From positions 930,001 through 994,000 of the forward strand of contig NZ_RJAD01000001.1 of assembly GCF_003999995.1 (NCBI RefSeq): DNA of 64,000 bases. The letters run 5' to 3'. Shown here in pieces: positions 7,719-15,999 of this stretch. The notes beneath the pieces are model-generated. The model searched no databases and had not been told where the DNA came from. It worked only from the letters and a program-made list of their open reading frames with translations. Origin of the DNA: Microbacterium sulfonylureivorans (GTDB lineage Bacteria > Actinomycetota > Actinomycetes > Actinomycetales > Microbacteriaceae). Position 1 is the stretch's first letter; each line of letters begins with the position of its first letter. A program made the translations under genes and the position numbers.

Positions 7719-10210
7719 GCGGTGACTCCTTCGGAGAGGCCGGCGAGTGCAGAAGCGAGGTCATCGCGGAGTTCGTCGGACGCGCCGGGGACGTATTCGA
7801 GCATGGTGTTCACCGACATGAACGCGGCCTCCGGGGCAGACCCGTCCAGCGGGACACCGGGGAAATGGCGAGCAAAGGCATCGGTGAACGCCCTCCAGGC
7901 GGCCGCGTCGTCGGACAGCTCCTTGAGGGTGGAGTCGAGTGTGAAGCTCCGAGCACCACCCGCAGCGGAAACGTGGTAGGTCCATTCGTGCGTGCCGGCG
8001 GCGATCTCGTTCACCTCGCCCTCGGGGTGCAGCGGCAGAGCAACTTCGGCCGTGGTGCCCTCAGGGATGGTCACTCGCACCGTCATGGTCTGCTCGGTCA
8101 GCGACCAAGAGATCATCACGTCACCGTGCGTGGTGATGTGACGCAGTTGTGAGGAGGTCAGGTTCCCGCCGGGAGCGGGGGCGATCCGCATCCGCTTGTA
8201 CCCCGGTTCGACAGCAGTAAGCCCGCCGATGGTGCGGTGCATCCAGTCCACGACCGCGCCGAGGGCGTAGTGATTCAGAGAGGTCATCCCGGACGGGTTG
8301 ATCGTCCCATCCGGGCGGATCGAATCCCACCGCTCCCAGATAGTGGTCGCCCCCATGGTGACCGGATACAGGAACGACGGGCATCCCGTCTCCAGCAGCA
8401 GCAAGTACGCCTCGTCCAGGTGTCCGGTGCGCGAAAGCGCGTCGGTGACCAGCGGTGTGCCGGCGAACCCGGTGGAAATCCGGTACCCGGCCTTCGCCAC
8501 AAGACGCGCCAGCAAGTCGCCGGCGTGCTCGCGCTGCCGTTCGTCGAGGATGTCAAATGCGATGGCCAGGGCGTAGCCGGTGACCGTTTCCCCCGCGACA
8601 CGACCCTTCTCCGTCACGTACTCCGCACAAAACGCCGCCCGGACCCGCTCGGCGACGGCAGCGAACTCGGCCGCGTCATCCTCGTGGCCGAGGATACGCG
8701 CCGTCGCTGCCATCTCCTGCGTGGTCTTACAGAGGTACGCCGAGGCGACGAGGTGGCGGTCGGTCTTGCCGCCGGCGGGGTTGTCGATCGGCGCGTCCGG
8801 GTCGAGCCAGTCCCCGTACTGGAAGCCCGCGCTCCACAGCCCATCACGGTCCAGAAGAGCCGCGACCTGGCGGATGAACATCGCCATCGACTCGTAGGCA
8901 TCGGCGAGGATCTTCGGATCCCCGTATTCGCGGTACAGCGCCCACGGGAGGCTGACCGCGACGTCGCTCCACAGCGCGGTCGGCGACGAAGGAGTGGACA
9001 GCACGTCCGGGACGACCCAGGGCACGAATCCCGTCGCCTTCTGCTCGACCGCCAGGTCTTGAAGCCAGGAACCGAGGACACCGCGGACGTCGTATAGGAA
9101 TGCGGCGGTGGGCGCGAACGCGTTGATGTCGCCCGTCCACCCGAGGCGCTCATCGCGTTGTGGGCAGTCGGTGGGAACGCCGACGAAGTTGTCGCGCATC
9201 GACCACACGGCGTTGGAGTGCAGCTGGTTCAGCAGCGGGTTGGACGTTTCCAGCCACCCGGTACGTCGCATATCGGAATGGGTCACGACCGCGCGGATCT
9301 GGCTGGGATCGAGTTCACCGGGCCACCCGTCGACCTCCACGTACCGGAAGCCGTGGAACGTGAACCGCGGCTCCCACGTCTCAGCACCGTCGCCGCGGGC
9401 GATGTATTGATCGGTGGCTTTCGCGGTGCGGATCGTCTCCACGTCGATCTCGCCGCCGGTCATCACTTCCGCGTGCCGCAGGGTGATGATTGTTCCCGCA
9501 TCGGCGGTCACGGTGAAACGCACCCGGCCGGAGATGTTCTGCCCGAAGTCCACCACCGTCTTGCCGGTCGGTGTGGTGATGACCTCCACTGGAGCGAGCT
9601 CCTGCACCCTACGGATCGGCTCGGCGGGAGTATCGGTGAGCGTATCGAGGGGCCAGTCGACGATCTCGACGGCGCCCCATTCGGAGTCATCGAAACCGGC
9701 AGCATCCCAGCCGTCCGGCTCGAGGCGGGCGTCGTAGGTCTCGCCGTCGTAGATGCTGTTGCTTCGGACGCCGCCGCTTGCGGCGCGGAAGTCGGTGTCG
9801 CTTGCGATGATCTGCGTGTGGTCCGGATATTCGAGGACCAGCTCGGCGAACAGCGCGGGACGGTCCGCGTAGTGGTTGCGCTTGTTCTCCCACCCCAGCC
9901 GGCCCAGCGCCCATCCTTCACCCACGATCGCGCCGAGCACATTGCCTCCGACGACCAGGTTGTCGGTCACGTCGTGTTCTGAGACCACGAGGCGATGCCG
10001 ATACGACGTCCACCCAGGGCTGAGTACCTCGTCGCCGATGACAGCGCCGTTCAGGTGGGCTTCGACAACACCGAGCGCCGTGACGCGGAGGGTTGCGCAC
10101 GTCGGCAGACGATCCAGCCGGAACTCCCGCCGCACGTACGCGGCCGGCTCGTTCTCGGCACCGGTAGCCGTTGTCGGTGTGATGAAACGGCCGGTAGGAC
10201 GTTGTGACAT
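7715..10210 (-). CDS. Alpha-L-rhamnosidase, GH78
   Basis: 831 aa from ATG 10210, preceded by AGGAG; the longer frame upstream to 10432 is not needed. Two N-terminal beta-sandwich domains (YVRREFRLD near 25, then WTSYRHR) are followed by a small Fn3-like domain and an (alpha/alpha)6 barrel. The family signature DCPQRDERLGW (348-358) includes the expected general acid Glu354. A second active-site Glu is likely in TIWERWD. A beta-sandwich closes the protein. It hydrolyses terminal alpha-L-rhamnose. No signal peptide is present, so it acts on imported rhamnosides. The gene is translationally coupled to the downstream GH3 gene. Confidence 0.95.
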   Translation of the reverse strand: MSQRPTGRFITPTTATGAENEPAAYVRREFRLDRLPTCATLRVTALGVVEAHLNGAVIGDEVLSPGWTSYRHRLVVSEHDVTDNLVVGGNVLGAIVGEGWALGRLGWENKRNHYADRPALFAELVLEYPDHTQIIASDTDFRAASGGVRSNSIYDGETYDARLEPDGWDAAGFDDSEWGAVEIVDWPLDTLTDTPAEPIRRVQELAPVEVITTPTGKTVVDFGQNISGRVRFTVTADAGTIITLRHAEVMTGGEIDVETIRTAKATDQYIARGDGAETWEPRFTFHGFRYVEVDGWPGELDPSQIRAVVTHSDMRRTGWLETSNPLLNQLHSNAVWSMRDNFVGVPTDCPQRDERLGWTGDINAFAPTAAFLYDVRGVLGSWLQDLAVEQKATGFVPWVVPDVLSTPSSPTALWSDVAVSLPWALYREYGDPKILADAYESMAMFIRQVAALLDRDGLWSAGFQYGDWLDPDAPIDNPAGGKTDRHLVASAYLCKTTQEMAATARILGHEDDAAEFAAVAERVRAAFCAEYVTEKGRVAGETVTGYALAIAFDILDERQREHAGDLLARLVAKAGYRISTGFAGTPLVTDALSRTGHLDEAYLLLLETGCPSFLYPVTMGATTIWERWDSIRPDGTINPSGMTSLNHYALGAVVDWMHRTIGGLTAVEPGYKRMRIAPAPGGNLTSSQLRHITTHGDVMISWSLTEQTMTVRVTIPEGTTAEVALPLHPEGEVNEIAAGTHEWTYHVSAAGGARSFTLDSTLKELSDDAAAWRAFTDAFARHFPGVPLDGSAPEAAFMSVNTMLEYVPGASDELRDDLASALAGLSEGVTA

Positions 10211-10238
10211 GAAGCTTCTCCTGGCGGGCTGGGGTGGG

Positions 10239-11579
10239 TCAGCGGACGGAGCGGATGCGGAGGATGACGAGCCCGCCGAGGAGCACGAAGGCGGCGGCGA
10301 TGATGAACAGCAGCGAGTAGTTCTTGTCTGCGCCGGTGACTCCGATGAGGAGGATGCCGGAGGCGATGAACGGGGCGGCTGCCTGCGGGATGGATGTCGC
10401 GAATCCCGTGATGCCCATGAAACGTCCGGCATCCGTCTGCTTCTCGGGCAGCACGTCGAGCAGGAGGGCCATGTCCACGGCGGCGAACAGGCCGATCCCG
10501 AGCGAGACGATCAGTGAACCTGCGAAGAGGAACGGCAGGTCGGACGACAGAGCCATCGTCACCATGCCGACGGCCATGATGGCGCCGCCGATGACGAGGA
10601 AGACCTTGCGGCGACGGAAGCGGTCGGACATGAATCCGCCGCCGAGCGCGCCCGCCGTGGTGGCGAGCACGCCGATGCCGCCGAGCGTGCCGATCACGGC
10701 GGAGACCTCGGTGATGGAGATGCCGAGTCGGTCGGCGAAGAAGAACGCCGTGAAGGTCGTGTTCAGCGTCAGACCGAAGTAGAAGAAGAACCGGCCGAGC
10801 CAGTTCCAGGAGAAGTCGGGGTACTTGCGAGGGTTGTAGACGTACTTGCGAAGCACCCCCGCGGCGCCGATGCGCTCCAGCGCAAGGCCGCGACTGTCAT
10901 CCTCATGTACGAGGGTCACGAACAGGGTGACGAGCACGACACCGACCAGGCCCGGGACGAGGAAGAGGAGCAGGGCGTTGCCGGTGAGGCCCATCGTTGC
11001 GATGACGCCGATCACCGGGGCGACCTGCGTCGCGAACCCGGTCAGGCCCGCGACCTTGCCGCGCTGGGCTTCCGGGAGACGGTCGGCGGTCGAGTTCTGC
11101 AGGTTGCCGAGAACGGTCCCCCAGCCCCACTGCGCGAGGATCCAGCCCACTCCGAGCAGTAGCACCGACGGCGCTACTGCCATGACGATCAGCGAGAGGA
11201 CGCCGACGATCATGCCGCCGATCATGAAGGGCCGCCGGCGGCCGAGCCGGCTGCGGGTGCGGTCGCTCCAGATCCCCATGAATGGGGCGGTCAGCATCAC
11301 CCAGAGGGCCCCGGCACCGGTGATGTAACCGAGGTACTCCTCATTTGCGGGTGCCAGTTCTCCGAGCCGGACCGCGAGGGAGATGGCGATGGGGGTGATG
11401 AACGCCGTGAAGACGCCGAACTGCGCCAGCACCATGAACCAGATGTACCGGGCGTTGACGGGCGGCAGATCCTCAGCGGGCGCGGATTCCGCGACGAGCA
11501 CGGCCGGATCGACCGGGGGCACGGGGATGGTCGCGGGCATGGGGACAACGATCGGCTCGTCGTGGCTCGGGGTGGTCAC
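10239..11579 (-). CDS. MFS sugar/glycoside transporter
   Basis: 446 aa with about 12 membrane helices after a roughly 45-residue Pro/Ala-rich N-terminal tail. The first cytoplasmic loop has WSDRTRSRLGRRRPF (MFS motif A), as in glycoside and sucrose-type symporters. It is the first gene of an operon with GH78 and GH3, 28 nt upstream of the GH78 start, and so probably imports the rhamnosyl-glucoside they hydrolyse. Two LacI-type operators lie between it and the divergent regulator. Confidence 0.88.
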   Translation of the reverse strand: MTTPSHDEPIVVPMPATIPVPPVDPAVLVAESAPAEDLPPVNARYIWFMVLAQFGVFTAFITPIAISLAVRLGELAPANEEYLGYITGAGALWVMLTAPFMGIWSDRTRSRLGRRRPFMIGGMIVGVLSLIVMAVAPSVLLLGVGWILAQWGWGTVLGNLQNSTADRLPEAQRGKVAGLTGFATQVAPVIGVIATMGLTGNALLLFLVPGLVGVVLVTLFVTLVHEDDSRGLALERIGAAGVLRKYVYNPRKYPDFSWNWLGRFFFYFGLTLNTTFTAFFFADRLGISITEVSAVIGTLGGIGVLATTAGALGGGFMSDRFRRRKVFLVIGGAIMAVGMVTMALSSDLPFLFAGSLIVSLGIGLFAAVDMALLLDVLPEKQTDAGRFMGITGFATSIPQAAAPFIASGILLIGVTGADKNYSLLFIIAAAFVLLGGLVILRIRSVR

Positions 11580-11605
11580 AGCAGGACTCCATCGTCAAGG
11601 TGGTA

Positions 11606-11619
11606 CTAGCACGCGCTAG
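11606..11619. promoter_or_regulatory. LacI-type operator, copy 1
   Basis: CTAGCACGCGCTAG is a near-perfect palindrome with a CG centre, 27 nt upstream of the MFS start. It is nearly the same as the box at 11644-11657. The divergent LacI regulator is the probable binder. Confidence 0.6.
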
Positions 11620-11643
11620 CTAGAGCGATAGTACATACTGGGA

Positions 11644-11657
11644 CTAGCGCGCGCAAG
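11644..11657. promoter_or_regulatory. LacI-type operator, copy 2
   Basis: CTAGCGCGCGCAAG matches copy 1 at 12 of 14 bases, 38 bp away centre to centre. It ends 13 nt before the GTG start of the regulator, consistent with autoregulation. Confidence 0.55.
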
Positions 11658-11670
11658 CGAAAGGACCTCC

Positions 11671-12669
11671 GTGACTCTGCAGGACGCATCAGCAAGACGC
11701 GTGACGGCGGCTGACATCGCTCGCTCACTCGGCATATCGAGGGCGACCGTCGGCTTCGTGTTGAACGAGACGCCGGGTCAGACCATCTCTGCAGCCACCC
11801 GAGACCGCGTGCTCGCGGAGGCCAAGCGCCTGGGCTATCGGCCGAATAGCGCCGCGCGCGCTCTGGCGAGCGGGCACAGCCGGATCATCCTCCTGGTGCT
11901 GCCGGAATGGCCCCTTGACTTCAGCATGCGAGCGCATCTCGACGAAGCGTCGCTCGCCCTCGACGAAGCCGGCTACTCACTCGTCACCATGACTCCTCAC
12001 CCTGGCGGACATGCTCTCCCCCTCTGGGAAACCCTCCGACCAGACGTCGTGATGGGCATGATGCCGTTCTCCGCCGAGCAGCTCGAGCGCATTCGGGCCA
12101 GCGGGGTCGCACACATCATCCCCGACGCCAGCGCAGAAGAGGTCTCACGCGAGGAGCAGCTCGGGTTTGCTGGGGGGCCGCGCCTGCAGGTCGCGCACCT
12201 CGTCGATCGAGGTCGCCGTCGCCTCGCCTTCGCTGGATCACCTGATCACCGCATCGCCGATCTCGTCCAGCAGCGACGCGCGCTCGCACGGGAGAGTGCA
12301 ATCGACCTCGCCGGCGCACCACTGCGTGCTGACGAGGACGTGACAGAAACGTCCGTCGCCCGAACGATCTCTGACTGGGTCGACGCCGGGATCGATGGAG
12401 TGGTGGCGTACAACGACGACATTGCGGCGCTCGTCACGGGTGCGGCTCTTCGTGCCGGCGTCCGCGTTCCCGACACCCTGGCGATCGTGGGACACGATGA
12501 CACCCCGATAGCGAAGCTCTTCGTGCCGTCCCTCTCAAGCGTGCGTATCGACAGCGCCGGTCTCGGCAGGTACATGGCGCAGCTCGCGCTCAGCGCCGCC
12601 ACCGGCTCGGCCGCACCGGCGGCCGGACCGGAATCCGACGCCGTGCTCGTAATCCGGGAGACAACCTAA
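11671..12669 (+). CDS. LacI-family regulator of the rhamnoside operon
   Basis: 332 aa from GTG 11671, with AAGGA upstream. The N-terminal LacI helix-turn-helix (TAADIARSLGISRATVGFVL) and hinge (YRPNSAARAL) are followed by a periplasmic-binding-protein-like sensor domain. The C-terminus contains the family's VGHDDTPIAKLFVPSLSSVR. It is divergent from the MFS-GH78-GH3 operon and separated from it by a 91-bp region with two matching operators. It is therefore the likely local repressor, released by rhamnose, a rhamnoside or a derived sugar (inference). Confidence 0.93.
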   Translation: MTLQDASARRVTAADIARSLGISRATVGFVLNETPGQTISAATRDRVLAEAKRLGYRPNSAARALASGHSRIILLVLPEWPLDFSMRAHLDEASLALDEAGYSLVTMTPHPGGHALPLWETLRPDVVMGMMPFSAEQLERIRASGVAHIIPDASAEEVSREEQLGFAGGPRLQVAHLVDRGRRRLAFAGSPDHRIADLVQQRRALARESAIDLAGAPLRADEDVTETSVARTISDWVDAGIDGVVAYNDDIAALVTGAALRAGVRVPDTLAIVGHDDTPIAKLFVPSLSSVRIDSAGLGRYMAQLALSAATGSAAPAAGPESDAVLVIRETT

Positions 12670-12670
12670 C

Positions 12671-12762
12671 GATTCGCGGCCTTCACACGCGAGGCGGGCG
12701 CCCACCTGCCCAAGCAGAGGCCCGTCAGCGGACCCTCCCGCGAATCAATGCTCGCCTCGCGG
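12671..12762. repeat. Intergenic palindromic element downstream of lacI
   Basis: GATTCGCGG (12671-12679) pairs with CCGCGAATC (12738-12746). An inner CGCGAGGCG (from 12688) pairs with CGCCTCGCG (near 12753). The nested arms could fold as a terminator-like or REP-like structure behind the LacI gene. Confidence 0.4.
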
Positions 12763-13062
12763 TTTCAGGACGGAGCGGGCACCAACACGTCCATGGCACG
12801 GCCGAAAAACTCGCGCCCGATGTGGGCGACGGAATCAAGGTTTAGTACCCCTCCGTCTCCACTCAGCGAAGCACGGTCGAACTGCGCGGACGCCGCCCCG
12901 AGCGACACTCGTCGATCAAATGCGTACCTGTATACCGAACGAGTGCAGCAATATGTTCACCGCTCATCGTGGGACTGCCGCGGCTTTCAACGAGGAAGCG
13001 TAAGAAATGTGGGCATTCGTGGGCAGAGCGCAACCAGAAAATGCCGTCTATCAGGGCTTTTT
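12763..13062. other. Gene-free stretch before tRNA-Ser(GCU)
   Basis: No coding frame is convincing. Two GTGGGCA heptamers at 13009-13015 and 13019-13025 sit just inside the right tRNA-Ser repeat, mirroring the boxes at 1437-1466. I see no integrase remnant long enough to call. Confidence 0.5.
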
Positions 13063-13091
13063 ACTGCGGAGACGGAGGGATTTGAACCCTC
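13063..13091. repeat. Right 29-bp direct repeat in tRNA-Ser 3' end (att-like)
   Basis: This copy overlaps the T-arm, acceptor and immediate downstream bases of tRNA-Ser(GCU). It repeats 1226-1254 with one mismatch in the same orientation. The segment between lies on the 3' side of the tRNA gene, as expected for tRNA-targeted integration. Confidence 0.55.
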
Positions 13092-13155
13092 GGTCCCCGT
13101 GAGGGGACTCCACCTTAGCAGGGTGGTGCACTAGGCCGAACTATGCGACGTCTCC
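13067..13155 (-). tRNA. tRNA-Ser(GCU)
   Basis: 89 nt on the minus strand. Acceptor GGAGACG pairs with CGTCTCC, the anticodon loop CTGCTAA carries GCT, there is a long variable arm (GTCCCC-TCAC-GGGGAC) typical of serine tRNAs, and the T-arm is GAGGG-TTCAAAT-CCCTC. Discriminator G follows; CCA is not encoded. Its 3' end is the apparent integration site of the segment to the left. Confidence 0.95.
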
Positions 13156-13246
13156 AGGCATCCGCTCGCGAAACGCGCGAATGCACCCGGCAATCATAAC
13201 CCGGACGCCGGCCACCTCACGCACCGGCTGTGGAAGGCGCCGGGCG

Positions 13247-14476
13247 TCACCGGCACGTCGCCGCCTTGTCGATCATGCCCTGCGAGGGGTACCCGTATGC
13301 CTGCACGCCGTTGCCGACGGCGGTGTGGCCCATGCTGATCGCCCACGCCGTCGCCCACTCCTCGTTGGCGTCCGCGCTCTCCCAGTCGAACTTGGTGTGG
13401 CACTTCGCGGTGATGGCGTGTCCGACTTCGTGCGCCACGAGTGCCCGGGCGTCGGCGGCGGGCCACCATTCCGCCACCGAGTTCGACAGGGTGATCGTCG
13501 AGAAGCCCCCGCGCGCGGTGTCCCAGCTCGCGAGTCCGCCGATGCCCGCGGCGCCGCCCATACCGTTGACCACGGGCGCCCAGTCGAAGTCCAGCACCAC
13601 ACCCCCTGAGATCGACCGCGCGAATGCCTCGATCTCGAGCCTCGTCGCCGACAGCGGCCCCGCCTTCTCGGCGAGCTCGGCGGCGTTCGACTCCGTCAGC
13701 TGCCGGAGCCGGTGAGCGTAGGTCGAAACGGCGAGCGCAGCCTGCGATCCGACGTCGGTCTGCGTGACGACTTCGCTCGCCGCGTCACGGAAGTCGAGGA
13801 CGGCTGTGCTGCGTGCCGAGACGTTCCGCTGCTCTATCGATCGCGCCGCCTTCTCCACCGACCCGTACAGTGCGAGCGCGGACTCCAGCAGGACCGTGTC
13901 CGCAGACTCGACCGCCGCCTCCGCGACAGCCATCTCGTCGACGAGAGCTGCGGCGGCCTCACCGCGCTGTTCGAGCTCCGCGGTCGCCTCCCACATCTGC
14001 CAGGTCCAGAACGGGTCGTCGATGTCGCCCTCGTCGTAACCTGCGTCGACGAGCGCCGCCGCGGCGTCGACGGAGTCGGATGCAGCGGACGCGGCCGCAT
14101 CGAGCGCGTCCCGGGTCGTCGCGTCCACGAGCGGGTCCGCCGCATCCGCGACGATCTGCTCGGCCGAGACGACGGACGCGGCAACGGCGCTGCGGGTCGC
14201 GTCCAGCGACCACCAGGAGTCCGTGGCGGCCTCGACCGCGGCCGCCATGCTCGTGCTCGACGCCTCGAACGAGTTCACGGCCTCGACATGCACGTACACC
14301 GCGCCGGCGATGACGGCTACGGCACTCGCCGCGCCGATGGTCCACGCCAGCACGGCGCGGCGGGACGTGCGACCTCGCGGAGCCGCATCGTCGGCGAACG
14401 GTTCCTGCTCGGCCTCGGGCGTCGGATCGTCCGCGGCCTCGAGGTCGTCCGGGCTGGGGGCGGTCGACGGTTCCAC
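13247..14476 (-). CDS. Membrane-anchored protein with zincin-like HEVGH motif
   Basis: 409 aa from GTG 14476; no strong ribosome-binding site is visible. Residues 1-40 are acidic and cytoplasmic, about 43-62 form one membrane helix, and about 65-300 are Ala/Val/Ser-rich and helical (stalk or coiled-coil like). The C-terminal domain includes HEVGH at 349-353 and NEEWATAWA with Glu372/373 about 20 residues later, as in gluzincin metalloproteases. Two Cys flank this part. The catalytic domain should face outwards. I do not recognise a named family; it could be a wall-associated protease or a degenerate zincin. It stands alone between the tRNA and the glycosyltransferase. Confidence 0.7.
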   Translation of the reverse strand: MEPSTAPSPDDLEAADDPTPEAEQEPFADDAAPRGRTSRRAVLAWTIGAASAVAVIAGAVYVHVEAVNSFEASSTSMAAAVEAATDSWWSLDATRSAVAASVVSAEQIVADAADPLVDATTRDALDAAASAASDSVDAAAALVDAGYDEGDIDDPFWTWQMWEATAELEQRGEAAAALVDEMAVAEAAVESADTVLLESALALYGSVEKAARSIEQRNVSARSTAVLDFRDAASEVVTQTDVGSQAALAVSTYAHRLRQLTESNAAELAEKAGPLSATRLEIEAFARSISGGVVLDFDWAPVVNGMGGAAGIGGLASWDTARGGFSTITLSNSVAEWWPAADARALVAHEVGHAITAKCHTKFDWESADANEEWATAWAISMGHTAVGNGVQAYGYPSQGMIDKAATCR

Positions 14477-14700
14477 CTCTGAACTCTAGGTGGTGTCTGA
14501 GGCCGCCCTGACACACGGCGTTCACCGTGGGGAGAAGCCCCCGACCACGCCACGTCGGACCGCGTCACCCGTTCGTCACGGCAACCAAGGTCACGTCATG
14601 GCAACCGCCGACCACGACTTGCCTTTTGCGACCACATCCGCCCCGTGCGCGGTAGTCTCCCCGTGCCACCGCGGGGGCGGTTGCGGAGAGGATCGGCGAC

Positions 14701-15942
14701 ATGGCGAACGTCCTGTTCTGTCCCGTCACCTTCAACCTGGCGGAGACGACCCGGATGATCCAGGTCGCGCGTGCCCTGCACCCGAGCCATCGCCCTGTGT
14801 TCATGGGCTACGAGGACGAGTACCTCTCGCTCATCGTCGACGCCGGTTTCGAGTACCGGGCATGCTCGCCGTCCTGGTCCCAGGCCGAGCGGGACCAGGC
14901 GATCGCCTTCGATCAGGGCAGAGCCGTGCGCACTCCCTTCACGAACCGACTCGTTGCCGCCCGTGTCGACGTCGAGCGACGGATGATCCGTGAACTGCGC
15001 GCCCCGGTCGTGGTGACGGGATCGAATCTCACCTCGTACATCTCTGCCCGGGCGGAGAAGGCGCCGCTGTTCTATCCCGTCCCCTTCGCACTCACCCTGG
15101 CGCAGGTGGAGCAGACCCGGCGCATGGAGTTCGTGCGCGGCAGCGGATGGGCCGCCCGCACCGCCGACCGGGTCGCGACATCCGCCTTCCGCTGGATCTA
15201 CACGCGCGCGCCGCTCGCTCCCCGAGCGTTCGCGAAGGTCGCGAAGGCCAACGGCGTGCCACCGCTGCGCACCGTCGCGTCGCTGCTCACCGCGGATCGG
15301 AACCTGCTCACCGAGATGGCGTGGGAGCTGGACGGCTTCCGCCTTCCTCCGGGGTTCGAGCGGGTCGGGCCGATCTTCGCCCACGTCGACGCCCCGATCC
15401 CGCCGGTCGTCGCAGAGCTCGCGGCCGCATCGGAGCCGCTCGTCTACCTGGGGCTCGGCTCGTCGGCGAGCCGGGCCCTCGCCCTCGATGCCGCACGGGC
15501 GCTGGGCTCACTGCCCGTCAACGTCGTGGCACCCATCCGCCACTACCTCCAGCCGGGCGATTCCGTGCCCGACAACGTCCACGTGACCGACCTGCTCCCG
15601 GCACACAAGCTGGGCGGGCTCGTGGACGCCGCGATCCTTCACGGCGGGCAGGGCACGGTCCAGACGGCGTGCGCGACGGGAGTGCCCTTCGTGGGCATGG
15701 GACTGCAACCCGAGCAGACCTGGCACGTGCGTGCATGCGAGCGCCGCGGAAATGCGATCGCCGTCTCCCCCAAGCACGTGTCGAAACCGGAGTTCGTCGA
15801 CGCGGTGCAGCGCGCGCTCACGGATCCCGGAATGCGGACCGCTGCCGCGGAAGTGCAGCAGGCCTACGCCCTCGAGGACGGTGCTGCCGTCGTGGCCCGC
15901 CTCATCGAGACCGAGATCGCGCGCTCAGCAGCCGCTGCCTGA
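14701..15942 (+). CDS. GT1-like glycosyltransferase (UGT/MGT type)
   Basis: 413 aa; AGAGGA lies 8 nt before the ATG. The GT-B fold shows the N-terminal acceptor domain (FCPVTFNLAETTRMIQVARA) and the C-terminal nucleotide-sugar site ILHGGQGTVQTACATGVPFV near 310-330, followed by PEQTWHVRACERRG, which match UDP-glycosyltransferases of macrolide and lipid type. It transfers a sugar from an NDP-sugar to a small or lipid acceptor. No biosynthetic partners are adjacent, so the acceptor is unknown. It is convergent with the GH30 gene, with a strong hairpin between. Confidence 0.85.
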   Translation: MANVLFCPVTFNLAETTRMIQVARALHPSHRPVFMGYEDEYLSLIVDAGFEYRACSPSWSQAERDQAIAFDQGRAVRTPFTNRLVAARVDVERRMIRELRAPVVVTGSNLTSYISARAEKAPLFYPVPFALTLAQVEQTRRMEFVRGSGWAARTADRVATSAFRWIYTRAPLAPRAFAKVAKANGVPPLRTVASLLTADRNLLTEMAWELDGFRLPPGFERVGPIFAHVDAPIPPVVAELAAASEPLVYLGLGSSASRALALDAARALGSLPVNVVAPIRHYLQPGDSVPDNVHVTDLLPAHKLGGLVDAAILHGGQGTVQTACATGVPFVGMGLQPEQTWHVRACERRGNAIAVSPKHVSKPEFVDAVQRALTDPGMRTAAAEVQQAYALEDGAAVVARLIETEIARSAAAA

Positions 15943-15946
15943 CACC

Positions 15947-15981
15947 GCAGTCCGGACGGGCTCTCCGTCCGTCCGGACTGC
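15947..15981. terminator. Bidirectional terminator hairpin between GT1 and GH30 genes
   Basis: A perfect 13-bp GC-rich stem (GCAGTCCGGACGG with its complement) has a 9-nt loop. It starts 5 nt after the glycosyltransferase stop and lies 19 nt from the end of the convergent GH30 gene. No T-run is present, as is common in actinobacteria. Confidence 0.75.
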
Positions 15982-15999
15982 GGCAGCGTCACGCGCGGA

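Noticed and set aside
12748..13134. 128-aa open frame upstream of and across tRNA-Ser(GCU)
   Set aside because: It reads antisense through the tRNA and has no ribosome-binding site or recognisable domain.
13068..13155. Whole segment as an active prophage or ICE
   Set aside because: No integrase, excisionase, relaxase or phage gene lies between the repeats; only a relic or non-autonomous island is supported.
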